Part shown: positions 1 to 7,704 of the stretch, piece by piece
Layout: the number at the start of each line of letters is the position of its first letter
Numbering within the stretch: the first letter of the stretch is position 1
NCBI GenBank assembly: GCA_937969495.1
Contig: CALBVY010000021.1
Coordinates: 1 to 51,454, forward strand
Direction of reading: 5' to 3'
Source of the DNA: an uncultured Verrucomicrobiales bacterium
GTDB taxonomy: Bacteria; Verrucomicrobiota; Verrucomicrobiia; Verrucomicrobiales; Akkermansiaceae
DNA length: 51,454 bases
Position numbers and translations under genes: made by a program
The notes under the pieces: model-generated
What the model was told of the DNA's origin: nothing
Databases searched by the model: none
What the model saw: only the letters and a program-made list of their open reading frames with translations

Positions 1-161
1 GTGAACAGTGTAGCGAGCGTATCGCCGCCGCCACCCGCCAGTATGCCAAACGTCAACGGACGTGGTTTAGTAAAGAGCCATGGCTCACCTCCTGTGATAT
101 TACTGAAAAAACCGATATCCAGAAGCTCAGCACAGAGCTTACATCAGTATTCACTGTTTAA
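1..161 (+). CDS. miaA: tRNA dimethylallyltransferase, C-terminal end (partial)
   Basis: Only the last 52 codons are inside the window, read in the frame beginning at base 3 and ending at TAA 159-161. The translation carries the stretch ATRQYAKRQRTWF, which matches the conserved C-terminal end of MiaA, where Arg/Lys-rich residues precede the Trp-Phe. MiaA transfers a dimethylallyl group to A37 of tRNAs reading UNN codons, so its substrate comes from the isoprenoid pathway. The stop codon overlaps that of the convergent transporter/acyltransferase gene by two bases. The call rests on a short C-terminal motif only. Confidence 0.75.
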   Translation, partial: EQCSERIAAATRQYAKRQRTWFSKEPWLTSCDITEKTDIQKLSTELTSVFTV

Positions 162-2767
162 CCCTGCTCAATGAAGCCCTGTAGATCCACTTGAACATCG
201 TCTATTTTTAATCCTTCATCTTCTTCTAAACTCACGCCAGAGACGATGATACTGTTTTCTGCTGACCTCACCTGATAGCCTGGTAGTAGTCTGCCCCAGG
301 TGCCTTCTCGGTAGCCCTCTTGATGTTGATTCGTGGCAGTCTGCGCATCTGGATGAGGCATGGACATCGAGATCACACGCCCATCAACGACCAAACATGG
401 CAGTGTATCACTTTTACCCACAGCCTGCTCAGAAACATCATAACAAACCCTACTCATACCAGCTTTCACGCAGGCATCTGCTAGAGCGCTTCCACCTATG
501 TATTCATCCACTTCATACTGCTGAGTTAACTGCATTACCTCATCACTACTAATACTAGAATCCACAAGAATGAGCTTCAGCTGAAAATACTGCGCAAAGG
601 CAATAGCTATGACATCTCGGCATGATGCTAGACCTGTCCATTCCATGAGCACTGTTTTTCCACGCCCGACCCCATTTACATCTCCTATCTGAAGGGCATT
701 GGCGACAAGGCGTTTTTGTAAACAGGCATCTGCCTCCCTTAAGGCTATTACGCGCTCCTGATAGCTATCCGTGATGCAAGGCTCTGCCGCTAGCACCATC
801 GGCTCTTTACCGAGAATGGACATAGGATTTTCAAGCACTCTTCGCTGCGCAAAAGCATCAGCACGTAGTTCACTAACGGCAGCTCTCACTCTATCCGCTT
901 TAATTTTCTCTGGAGGGATAATCTCACCGAAATTAACGGTAACTCCGTAGCGCACGCGATAAGGTAGCTTGTAAATAAACTTACCACGTTCAAAGGAAAA
1001 GATAGAGCCCCAGAGACCATCCATAGCGGCAGGAAGCACCGGACATTTTGCTTTTTTAGCAATCATCTCGAAACCTCGTTTAAACTCATTCATCCCCCCA
1101 CTTCTGGTTAGCTGACCTTCAGGGAAAATACAGACCAAGTAACCTTGCTCCAGAGCCTCCGCAGCTACTTTGAGAGCTTCTTTTGCCCGAGTTTGTGAAA
1201 TAGGCACCGTATCAAACAATTTAACAAATTTCCCAATCCATGGACGCTTGAAGTAACCATCGAACATCAGAAAGCGCACCTTACGAGGGCTGGCCGTCGA
1301 TAGAATAAACGCATCCATGTAGCTCACATGGTTCGGAGTCATCAACACTCCACCTTCGCTAGGTATACGGTCTACATTCATCGCGCGGACACGATAAAAC
1401 ATCTTAAATATCCCCAACACCAGAAGCCTCACCACATGCTGGGGTAATAACTTCGCTGAATATTGGGTAGCAAAAAAGCAGACTACGGCAAGTCCTGCAA
1501 ATTGCCAAGAAAACGGCACATCCAGCCACACTAGAACGAGCTGAATAATCACAGCGATAAGACCGAATAAACAGTCCAACAAACCAAGCCCAGCTAGGAT
1601 GCGGCCGCGCTTTTCTGGAGCACATAAGTCTTGGATATTAGCATTTAATGGTACCAGTAAAAGGGCACCTCCTGCACCTGCGATCACAAGCCAGAATTTT
1701 AACCAATGAGAATGCTCTGGAGTTACCGCAAGCGCCAGTGATCCAATCACCATCACGAGTCCCCCCAAAGGTACGAGTCCTAGCTCGATGCCTTTCCGGC
1801 AGATTAAAGATGCAATAATCCCTCCCACAATCACACCAAGGCTAGCTGCAAACATCAGCATGGCCGAATCCAAGGCAAAGTTATCTCCTCCTCCAGTAAG
1901 GTTTTTCGCAATCCCTATCGCTGCTAGGTTAAGGTAGCCGGCATATCCCCAGAAAAACGCAGCCCCCATGGCAGAAAGCCGCATTGAACGCTCTTCGAGC
2001 AGTTCTTTGAGCTGACCAAAGTGCTCGGTCAGAATGCCGAGGTGAAATTTCCGCTGTCCTTGAGCTGGTACTTTTTCAATGGTAAAGGCCACACACAAAG
2101 CCAGCACCGATGCTCCGGTGAGGACCAGCAAGGGGAAAAATCCTGCCTCCCAGCCATTACCACTCTCATTGAGGCGCGCCGAAAACCATACCCCCGTCAC
2201 AATCTGCCCAGCGCAAATGGCGAGAATCACTGAGATTTCCAGCAAGCCACTCGCCATACCAAGCTTCTCATGGCCTACAAGCTCTTTAACCAAGCCTCTT
2301 TTTGCTGGGCTCAGCAGCACAGATTGCATGGACAGTACGAAAAAACCTAACACCGCAGCCCATAGCAAGTGGTAATAAATACACCCAGCTATCCAGACGA
2401 GCACGATCAGCTGTAGAATAGATGCGGCTCTGACAATCTTGGTTTTGCTGAATCGATCCGAGAACCACCCTGAGAGAGGTGAAAATAGAATAAAAGGCAA
2501 CACAATCACAGCCGCTAGAATATACTCAATCTTACCCGTGCCTGGAACATCCGCATTGATAAACACTAGCCAAGCACCAATAGGGATAAGTAAAAACTGT
2601 GCCGCTTTATCGTTAAACGCATTTTGCGTCTGCAATACGAGCAAGCTCCAGAACGACAGCCAATTTCTCCGTGTCGGTTCGTCACCAGTCTCTGGAGTAA
2701 CATCGTTCGTTCCGCTTGTCATAGTTTGCATGCTGGACAGAACAACAGAAAATAGCGATTCGATCAA
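158..2767 (-). CDS. MFS lysophospholipid transporter-acyltransferase fusion with vestigial AMP-ligase tail
   Basis: About 869 residues in three parts. Residues 1-440 are a 12-helix MFS transporter of the LplT type. Residues 455-640 are a PlsC acyltransferase with the catalytic NHVSYMD (HX4D) near residue 475 and FPEGQLTRSG near 551. The last ~230 residues keep pieces of an acyl-AMP ligase, notably GTWGRLLPGYQV, but are far shorter than the ~500-residue ligase domain of Aas. The family imports lysophospholipids across the inner membrane and re-acylates them. Here acyl activation by the same chain looks lost. The longest frame opens with TTG at 2767. ATG codons at 2731 and 2722 are equally plausible starts, and no clear ribosome site separates them. 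The gene is convergent with miaA. Confidence 0.85.
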   Translation of the reverse strand: MIESLFSVVLSSMQTMTSGTNDVTPETGDEPTRRNWLSFWSLLVLQTQNAFNDKAAQFLLIPIGAWLVFINADVPGTGKIEYILAAVIVLPFILFSPLSGWFSDRFSKTKIVRAASILQLIVLVWIAGCIYYHLLWAAVLGFFVLSMQSVLLSPAKRGLVKELVGHEKLGMASGLLEISVILAICAGQIVTGVWFSARLNESGNGWEAGFFPLLVLTGASVLALCVAFTIEKVPAQGQRKFHLGILTEHFGQLKELLEERSMRLSAMGAAFFWGYAGYLNLAAIGIAKNLTGGGDNFALDSAMLMFAASLGVIVGGIIASLICRKGIELGLVPLGGLVMVIGSLALAVTPEHSHWLKFWLVIAGAGGALLLVPLNANIQDLCAPEKRGRILAGLGLLDCLFGLIAVIIQLVLVWLDVPFSWQFAGLAVVCFFATQYSAKLLPQHVVRLLVLGIFKMFYRVRAMNVDRIPSEGGVLMTPNHVSYMDAFILSTASPRKVRFLMFDGYFKRPWIGKFVKLFDTVPISQTRAKEALKVAAEALEQGYLVCIFPEGQLTRSGGMNEFKRGFEMIAKKAKCPVLPAAMDGLWGSIFSFERGKFIYKLPYRVRYGVTVNFGEIIPPEKIKADRVRAAVSELRADAFAQRRVLENPMSILGKEPMVLAAEPCITDSYQERVIALREADACLQKRLVANALQIGDVNGVGRGKTVLMEWTGLASCRDVIAIAFAQYFQLKLILVDSSISSDEVMQLTQQYEVDEYIGGSALADACVKAGMSRVCYDVSEQAVGKSDTLPCLVVDGRVISMSMPHPDAQTATNQHQEGYREGTWGRLLPGYQVRSAENSIIVSGVSLEEDEGLKIDDVQVDLQGFIEQG

Positions 2768-2987
2768 ATCGACTTTATCGTATGAATCATCGATTTAAAT
2801 GATGTATTGTCATTTATCTCATTTGTAAAAATATTCTACCGATGAACCATGCTGCGGCTTTAGGAAAAAGCACAAATAGGCTTCAAGAATCCTGTATGAT
2901 GGCTGACACTGTGAATGATCTTGCATGACGGTCTCAGTCCATGGAGAATTCTTGCAACTTTGGTGTAATTGATGAGTTCTATCACTC

Positions 2988-3641
2988 ATGTCACCGCTCA
3001 GTTCTTCTGACCAGCAGCTGCATTCCATCGCCCTTATGCCAAACTTAAGCGAAGCCAACACTGATCAACTTTCGGCTAACGATATCGATGTGGCTCTTAT
3101 GTTACGCGTAGGAGAAGGTGATGAGCAGGCATTTGAAGAATTAATCTCTCGGCATCAGCAAGCAGTGATCGGCACGGTTGCTAAAATGCTGGGAAACACC
3201 TCTGAGGCCGAAGATATCGCTCAGCAGGTCTTTATTCGTATTTGGAAAAGTGCTCCCCGCTACCAGCCCAAGGCAAAGTTCACCACCTTCCTGTTTACCA
3301 TCACTCGAAACTTGGTATTTAATGAAAGCCGCCGCCGTAGCAGAAAAAAAGAATACTCCATGGAAGAGCGCGAGGATGACTTCCACTTGCAGAGTCCAGA
3401 CTCTGAAACAGCTTCACCAGATGAAGCCCTCCTCCACGGTGAACTTCAAAAAGCGGTTGATAAAGCTATTAACGATCTACCAGAAAAACAGCGTATGGCT
3501 GTGATTCTACGTCGTTATGAAAATATGCCCTATGATGAAATTGGTAAAGTCCTTGAGCTTTCCATCTCAGCGGTGAAGAGCCAGCTGTTCCGAGCGCGTC
3601 ACGCTCTGAGGGATTCATTACAGCAATACCTCGATGCTTAG
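2988..3641 (+). CDS. ECF-type RNA polymerase sigma factor
   Basis: 217 residues with region 2 (FEELISRHQQAVIGTVAKML, then AEDIAQQVFIRIWK) and region 4 (INDLPEKQRMAVILRRYENM followed by the helix-turn-helix ISAVKSQLFRARHALR). It should direct RNA polymerase to a small regulon, and the substrate is core polymerase. The first ~35 residues are not conserved, so ATG 3036 is a possible alternative start. No anti-sigma factor or zinc-finger partner gene follows; the next gene is a PQQ-type dehydrogenase 55 bases downstream. That is unusual for ECF sigma factors, which usually sit beside their inhibitor. The subfamily cannot be assigned from sequence alone. A 220-base gap upstream has no recognisable gene. 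Confidence 0.88.
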   Translation: MSPLSSSDQQLHSIALMPNLSEANTDQLSANDIDVALMLRVGEGDEQAFEELISRHQQAVIGTVAKMLGNTSEAEDIAQQVFIRIWKSAPRYQPKAKFTTFLFTITRNLVFNESRRRSRKKEYSMEEREDDFHLQSPDSETASPDEALLHGELQKAVDKAINDLPEKQRMAVILRRYENMPYDEIGKVLELSISAVKSQLFRARHALRDSLQQYLDA

Positions 3642-3696
3642 CAAATACCGAGATTTCCCACATTGCATGATTTTGAGATGGGGGTAGTTTTCTCTC

Positions 3697-4860
3697 ATGT
3701 TCCGAGCACTTATTTTATTCATTACCGGATTAGCCTGTCTCAGCTGTCATGCTGAGCAAGAAAAAATCGGAGTCAAACTCATCGGAGAAGGCTTTAACCG
3801 ACCCGTTTGGGCGGAATCTCCCAATGGAGTTCAAGACTACCTTTGGGTGTTAGAGAAAACTGGAAAAATCAAAATCTTAGATGTAAAAAGTGGTCAATCT
3901 TCCCTTTTCCTCGATGTCACTGATCAGATTACCAGTCAATCTAACGAACAAGGTTTATTGGGTCTCGCCTTCTCAGACGACTACATGCTCACTGGCCGAT
4001 TCTACCTCTATTACACCAACCGCAAGGGAGACACAGAAATATGCCGCTACCTATCTCATGGTGATGATAAGAGAAGCTGCAAGGCATCTAGCCGTGAGCT
4101 CCTACTTACATTTAAACAGGACTACAGAAACCACAACGGAGGGTGGATTGGATTCGGCCCTGATGGATACCTCTACATTGCCACAGGCGATGGTGGTGCG
4201 GCCAATGACCCCAAAAAAAGAGCACAAGATCTCAGCTCCTACCTCGGTAAATTACTCCGCATCGATGTGTCCACAGAGAAAGGCTATCAAGTCCCTCAAG
4301 ATAATCCATTTCTCAATAACCCCATGGCTAAGCCTGAGATCTACGCATATGGCTTAAGAAACCCATGGCGATGTTCATGGGATCGGAAAACTGGCGATTT
4401 CTATATTGCCGATGTAGGACAGAATAAATGGGAAGAAATTAACTACACGCCTGCTGGTAAGGGCCGTGGCGCAAACTACGGCTGGCGACTTCGCGAAGGC
4501 AACATCGCCACACCCAAAAAAGGTGTTGGCGGTGATAAGCCTGATGGCGTCACTGATCCCATCTACGTTTACCCACATGATAACAGCAGCCGTGGAGGCG
4601 TTTCTGTTACTGGAGGTTACGTCTACCGAGGCCCCATCGCTTCCCTACAAGGTCAATACTTCTTCGCAGATTACGCCAAGCCTCATCTGTGGTCTTTTAA
4701 GGTAAAAAATGGGAAGATAGCTGATTTTCAAGATTGGTCTAAACAGTTAAGCCCAGCAAAAGGAAAAATCACCGCAATTACATCCTTTGGTGAAGATGCA
4801 GAGGGAAATCTTCTTATCATAAGCGATGGTGGAAAAATCTATCAGGTAGTAGAAAAGTAA
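3697..4860 (+). CDS. Secreted PQQ-dependent sugar dehydrogenase (glucose/sorbosone dehydrogenase fold)
   Basis: 387 residues starting with a signal peptide (hydrophobic residues 3-18, then CHAEQ). The body is the six-bladed propeller of the GSDH family. Markers are EQGLLGLAFSDDY, HNGGWIGFGPDGYLYIATGDGG, GLRNPWRCSWDRKTGDFYIADVGQ and NYGW. Homologues oxidise aldose sugars with PQQ and calcium on the outside of the cytoplasmic membrane. Close relatives in this phylum are often annotated only as PQQ-dependent sugar dehydrogenase, and the actual substrate is unknown. The Cys residues at 14 and 17 do not form a standard lipobox, so a soluble secreted form is favoured. It follows the ECF sigma gene by 55 bases and may be co-transcribed with it. 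Confidence 0.85.
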   Translation: MFRALILFITGLACLSCHAEQEKIGVKLIGEGFNRPVWAESPNGVQDYLWVLEKTGKIKILDVKSGQSSLFLDVTDQITSQSNEQGLLGLAFSDDYMLTGRFYLYYTNRKGDTEICRYLSHGDDKRSCKASSRELLLTFKQDYRNHNGGWIGFGPDGYLYIATGDGGAANDPKKRAQDLSSYLGKLLRIDVSTEKGYQVPQDNPFLNNPMAKPEIYAYGLRNPWRCSWDRKTGDFYIADVGQNKWEEINYTPAGKGRGANYGWRLREGNIATPKKGVGGDKPDGVTDPIYVYPHDNSSRGGVSVTGGYVYRGPIASLQGQYFFADYAKPHLWSFKVKNGKIADFQDWSKQLSPAKGKITAITSFGEDAEGNLLIISDGGKIYQVVEK

Positions 4861-4873
4861 CGAAACTACGTCA

Positions 4874-6091
4874 CTAGGTGCGCTCATAACGCGTGTAAAA
4901 ATACACTCCACAAGCGAAAACCATCATCGCTAGTCCACTCCAGAAAAATACCCAGCCACTGACGAGACCTATCGTCTTCTGATAATACAAACCACAGAAC
5001 AAGCTCCCCGTTAGACCACCAATCCCATTAGACAACGTTCCCAGCAAAGCCTGCGCCTGATTTCTTAATCCAGGTGTAACTCTTCGGTTAACCAAGATCT
5101 GCCCTGTTACACTGTAAAATGTATAACAAGGCCCGTGCATAGCGATCCCCAACCACATCCATGGCAAACTCTCAGTCCATCCAGCCAGCGCAAATAACAA
5201 GTAGCGGACAAGCGCAAAGCCAATCGCAGCAATCAACACCCAGCGTAACCTCCCCTTAGCCATCAAGCCACTGAGCATCAGCATGGCAATGATTTCAGTG
5301 AACTGACCGATCGTCATCGATGCCACCGGGTGCCCGTCTCCCATTTCCTTCAGCTGAATGGGCGCATACATATAAAAAGCTGCTAGAGGGACAGCAAAGA
5401 GAACTGAGGTGATTAAAAATACTCGTAACGAGGGATCTTTGAAGAGCACTAAGGCATCAAGACCACAGTATGAACGCCAGTTACCAAGCCATGATTTACT
5501 CTGCGCCCTCTCACCCATTGGCAAGGTGGCTGGCATCATCAAACACGCCAAGCCTGCCAGCACTCTGACGCCTGCCGCTGCCATTCCCGCCAATGGAGAG
5601 CTGTCTAAGGTAAAAAGGCTCACCATCAGACCAGCCACAATCCACCCAATCGTTCCCCATAGTCGGTAAAGCGGAAACATCTTCTCTGGTTGCTCCAGAT
5701 TTGCCAGTGCCACCGTACTTAGCAAAGCCCACATAGGTGCTGAAATAAGAGCATTCATCAACTGAAATGCCAAATAAGCCCATGGCCCCCAACCAGCGTA
5801 AAGAGCGTAAAATGCCAACCCTAAAAACACCGCACCAGCCAGAGAAAGAACACCTAACAATTTCTGTGCAGAAAATCGATAGTCCGCCATGGAGCCAAAA
5901 ATTAAAGGCGAAATCAAAGCTGCTATCGGTGATGCGGCGAAAGCAAAAGGCAACACCCACTCCGCACCCTGAGCCTTCAGCGTATTTGGCAGCGATGTCA
6001 TCCATAGACCAGGTGCTACAGAAATTAGAAAAAACCCCACAGCAATCCACCATGAACCACCTTTGGAAAATTTTGTAACAAACACTGACAC
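4874..6091 (-). CDS. MFS permease, nucleoside:H+ symporter type
   Basis: 405 residues with 12 predicted membrane helices. The segment PLYRLWGTIGWIVAG near residues 145-160 and the overall spacing match the NHS family (NupG/XapB), which imports nucleosides with protons. Many Verrucomicrobia and Planctomycetes encode several NupG-like permeases of unproven substrate, so nucleoside uptake is an inference. The frame starts with GTG at 6091. The gene is convergent with the sugar dehydrogenase, with 13 bases between the stops and no evident terminator. Upstream it diverges from rpoN across about 190 bases. Confidence 0.8.
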   Translation of the reverse strand: MSVFVTKFSKGGSWWIAVGFFLISVAPGLWMTSLPNTLKAQGAEWVLPFAFAASPIAALISPLIFGSMADYRFSAQKLLGVLSLAGAVFLGLAFYALYAGWGPWAYLAFQLMNALISAPMWALLSTVALANLEQPEKMFPLYRLWGTIGWIVAGLMVSLFTLDSSPLAGMAAAGVRVLAGLACLMMPATLPMGERAQSKSWLGNWRSYCGLDALVLFKDPSLRVFLITSVLFAVPLAAFYMYAPIQLKEMGDGHPVASMTIGQFTEIIAMLMLSGLMAKGRLRWVLIAAIGFALVRYLLFALAGWTESLPWMWLGIAMHGPCYTFYSVTGQILVNRRVTPGLRNQAQALLGTLSNGIGGLTGSLFCGLYYQKTIGLVSGWVFFWSGLAMMVFACGVYFYTRYERT

Positions 6092-6199
6092 GCGCTCTGT
6101 CTAAAAGCGCATAAGCACAATGGCCAACATCAAATTAAGCTAAGCTTCATCCCATCACCCTTAACAACAATCTCCGCAGAGACGCATATTTGACAAAAA

Positions 6200-6215
6200 T
6201 GGCATAAAAATTGCT
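6200..6215 (+). promoter_or_regulatory. Predicted sigma-54 (-24/-12) promoter upstream of rpoN
   Basis: The sequence TGGCATAAAAATTGCT matches the sigma-54 consensus TGGCAYR-N4-TTGCW. The GG (6201-6202) and GC (6213-6214) doublets lie exactly 12 bases apart, as the family requires. Transcription would begin near 6226, which fits the ATG at 6285 and excludes the TTG at 6222 as start. A TTGACA at 6190-6195 has no matching -10 element at 16-18 bases. Because the downstream gene encodes sigma-54 itself, this implies autoregulation. Confidence 0.65.
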
Positions 6216-6284
6216 GTTTTCTTGCGTGAAATATTCCTAACTCAGGCCTATATTTCGGTGCGACGATTGATTCGCGCCAGCCCT

Positions 6285-7697
6285 ATGCCGCCATCAGGAC
6301 CACAGCAGGGATTGAGTCAAACTCAATCACAGCAACAAACTCTCTCGCCTCAAATGAGGCAGAGCTTGGAGATATTACAGGCCAGCACCATGGAGCTCTC
6401 CCAGCTCATCAATCAAGTGGCTGAGCTGAATCCCACTTTAGAAATAGGTGAAGAAATTGAACGCCTAGACGATACCTTGGAGCCAGATGCCGAGCATGAT
6501 TTGGAAAATCTATCTGAGTTTGATGATACTTGGCGTGAAGACCACATCCTCATGCATGGGAGTAATCAACCCTCTGGCATGAATGACGAACTACGTGATT
6601 TCCTCTATAACTCCATCGTTGCACCACGAACACTGCAACAACACCTCGTCGATCAATTAAACCAATCAGCTGTCGATGATGATAAACACGCAGCAGCTGA
6701 GTACCTCATTGGCTGTATCAATGATCAAGGATTTCTCGATGATCACCTAGAGAGTCTAGTCACAGCATCCCCTTTTAGCCTGAAAGAGCTCCTCTCAGCT
6801 CAGACACTTATTCAGGGCTTTGATCCTGCCGGCGTAGCGGTGGAAGATCTTAGTGAATCACTCTTGCTACAACTTCAGGTCAGTGGCAGAGGTAACTCTC
6901 TAGAATCACGGATTATTGATCTACATTTAGACGATCTTGCTCGGCATAAGTTCGCAGATATCGCCAGAGCGCTGGGAGTGACTCAAGAGGCCGTTGTAGA
7001 AGCCGCTGATAACATCAGCGAGCTAAATCCCGATCCAGGTGCCGCATTTGACTCAACATCTAATCCCCACGTATTACCTGATCTAGAAATACGGCAGAAC
7101 CTCAATGGCGAATACTACGCACATCTCACCAACGAATATATCCCCACTCTCCGTATCGATAATCATTACAAAGATCTTCTCGCTAAGCTCAGTGAAAACC
7201 CAAAGGCACGGAAGTATGTTCGCGAAAATATCAACGAAGGAAGACAGATCATACATGCGCTAAGTCAGCGGCAACAGACTTTATTGAAAATCGGCACGGA
7301 AATCATTGCAGCTCAGCCAGACTTTCTGCAATACGGCCGCGGCAAACTACGGCCTATGACCATGCATGAAATTGCAGGAATAATCGGTGTGCACGCTGCT
7401 ACCATTTCTCGTGCCGTCTCAAGTAAATATATCATGACTCCTCACGGACTCATGGAGCTGCGCGCCTTTTTCTCCTCCGGCTACACCACCCAACAAGGAA
7501 CAACAATCGCAAATACCGGTGTCCGTGATGCTATCCAACATCTCGTCTATGATGAAGACCCCAGTAAACCTCTTTCCGACACCGCGATCGAGAAGAAACT
7601 CAAGGAAAAGGGCATCAAAATAGCACGGAGAACTATCGCAAAGTACCGAGATCAGTTAGACATTTTACCATCGCACCTTCGTAAGCGTCATCAATAG
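6285..7697 (+). CDS. rpoN: RNA polymerase sigma-54 factor
   Basis: 470 residues from ATG 6285. Region I is the Gln-rich QTQSQQQTLSPQMRQSLEIL followed by LINQVAELNPTLE, which contacts activators. An acidic linker follows (residues ~60-100), then the core-binding domain. The DNA-binding part has the helix-turn-helix around TMHEIAGIIGVHAATISRAV, and the C-terminal RpoN box ARRTIAKYR reads the -24 element. The frame is open back to a TTG at 6222, but that codon precedes the predicted transcription start and adds residues unlike region I. Sigma-54 needs AAA+ enhancer-binding proteins to open promoters; none is adjacent, and the AAA+ protein at 7705-9357 is not of that class. Confidence 0.95.
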   Translation: MPPSGPQQGLSQTQSQQQTLSPQMRQSLEILQASTMELSQLINQVAELNPTLEIGEEIERLDDTLEPDAEHDLENLSEFDDTWREDHILMHGSNQPSGMNDELRDFLYNSIVAPRTLQQHLVDQLNQSAVDDDKHAAAEYLIGCINDQGFLDDHLESLVTASPFSLKELLSAQTLIQGFDPAGVAVEDLSESLLLQLQVSGRGNSLESRIIDLHLDDLARHKFADIARALGVTQEAVVEAADNISELNPDPGAAFDSTSNPHVLPDLEIRQNLNGEYYAHLTNEYIPTLRIDNHYKDLLAKLSENPKARKYVRENINEGRQIIHALSQRQQTLLKIGTEIIAAQPDFLQYGRGKLRPMTMHEIAGIIGVHAATISRAVSSKYIMTPHGLMELRAFFSSGYTTQQGTTIANTGVRDAIQHLVYDEDPSKPLSDTAIEKKLKEKGIKIARRTIAKYRDQLDILPSHLRKRHQ

Positions 7698-7704
7698 CCA
7701 TGTT

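Noticed and set aside
2819-3061. Minus-strand open frame of 80 codons before the sigma gene
   Set aside because: It overlaps the sigma factor start, has no family features, and looks like an antisense shadow.
6222-6284. Upstream extension of rpoN to a TTG start
   Set aside because: The predicted sigma-54 transcription start lies after the TTG, and the added residues do not resemble region I.
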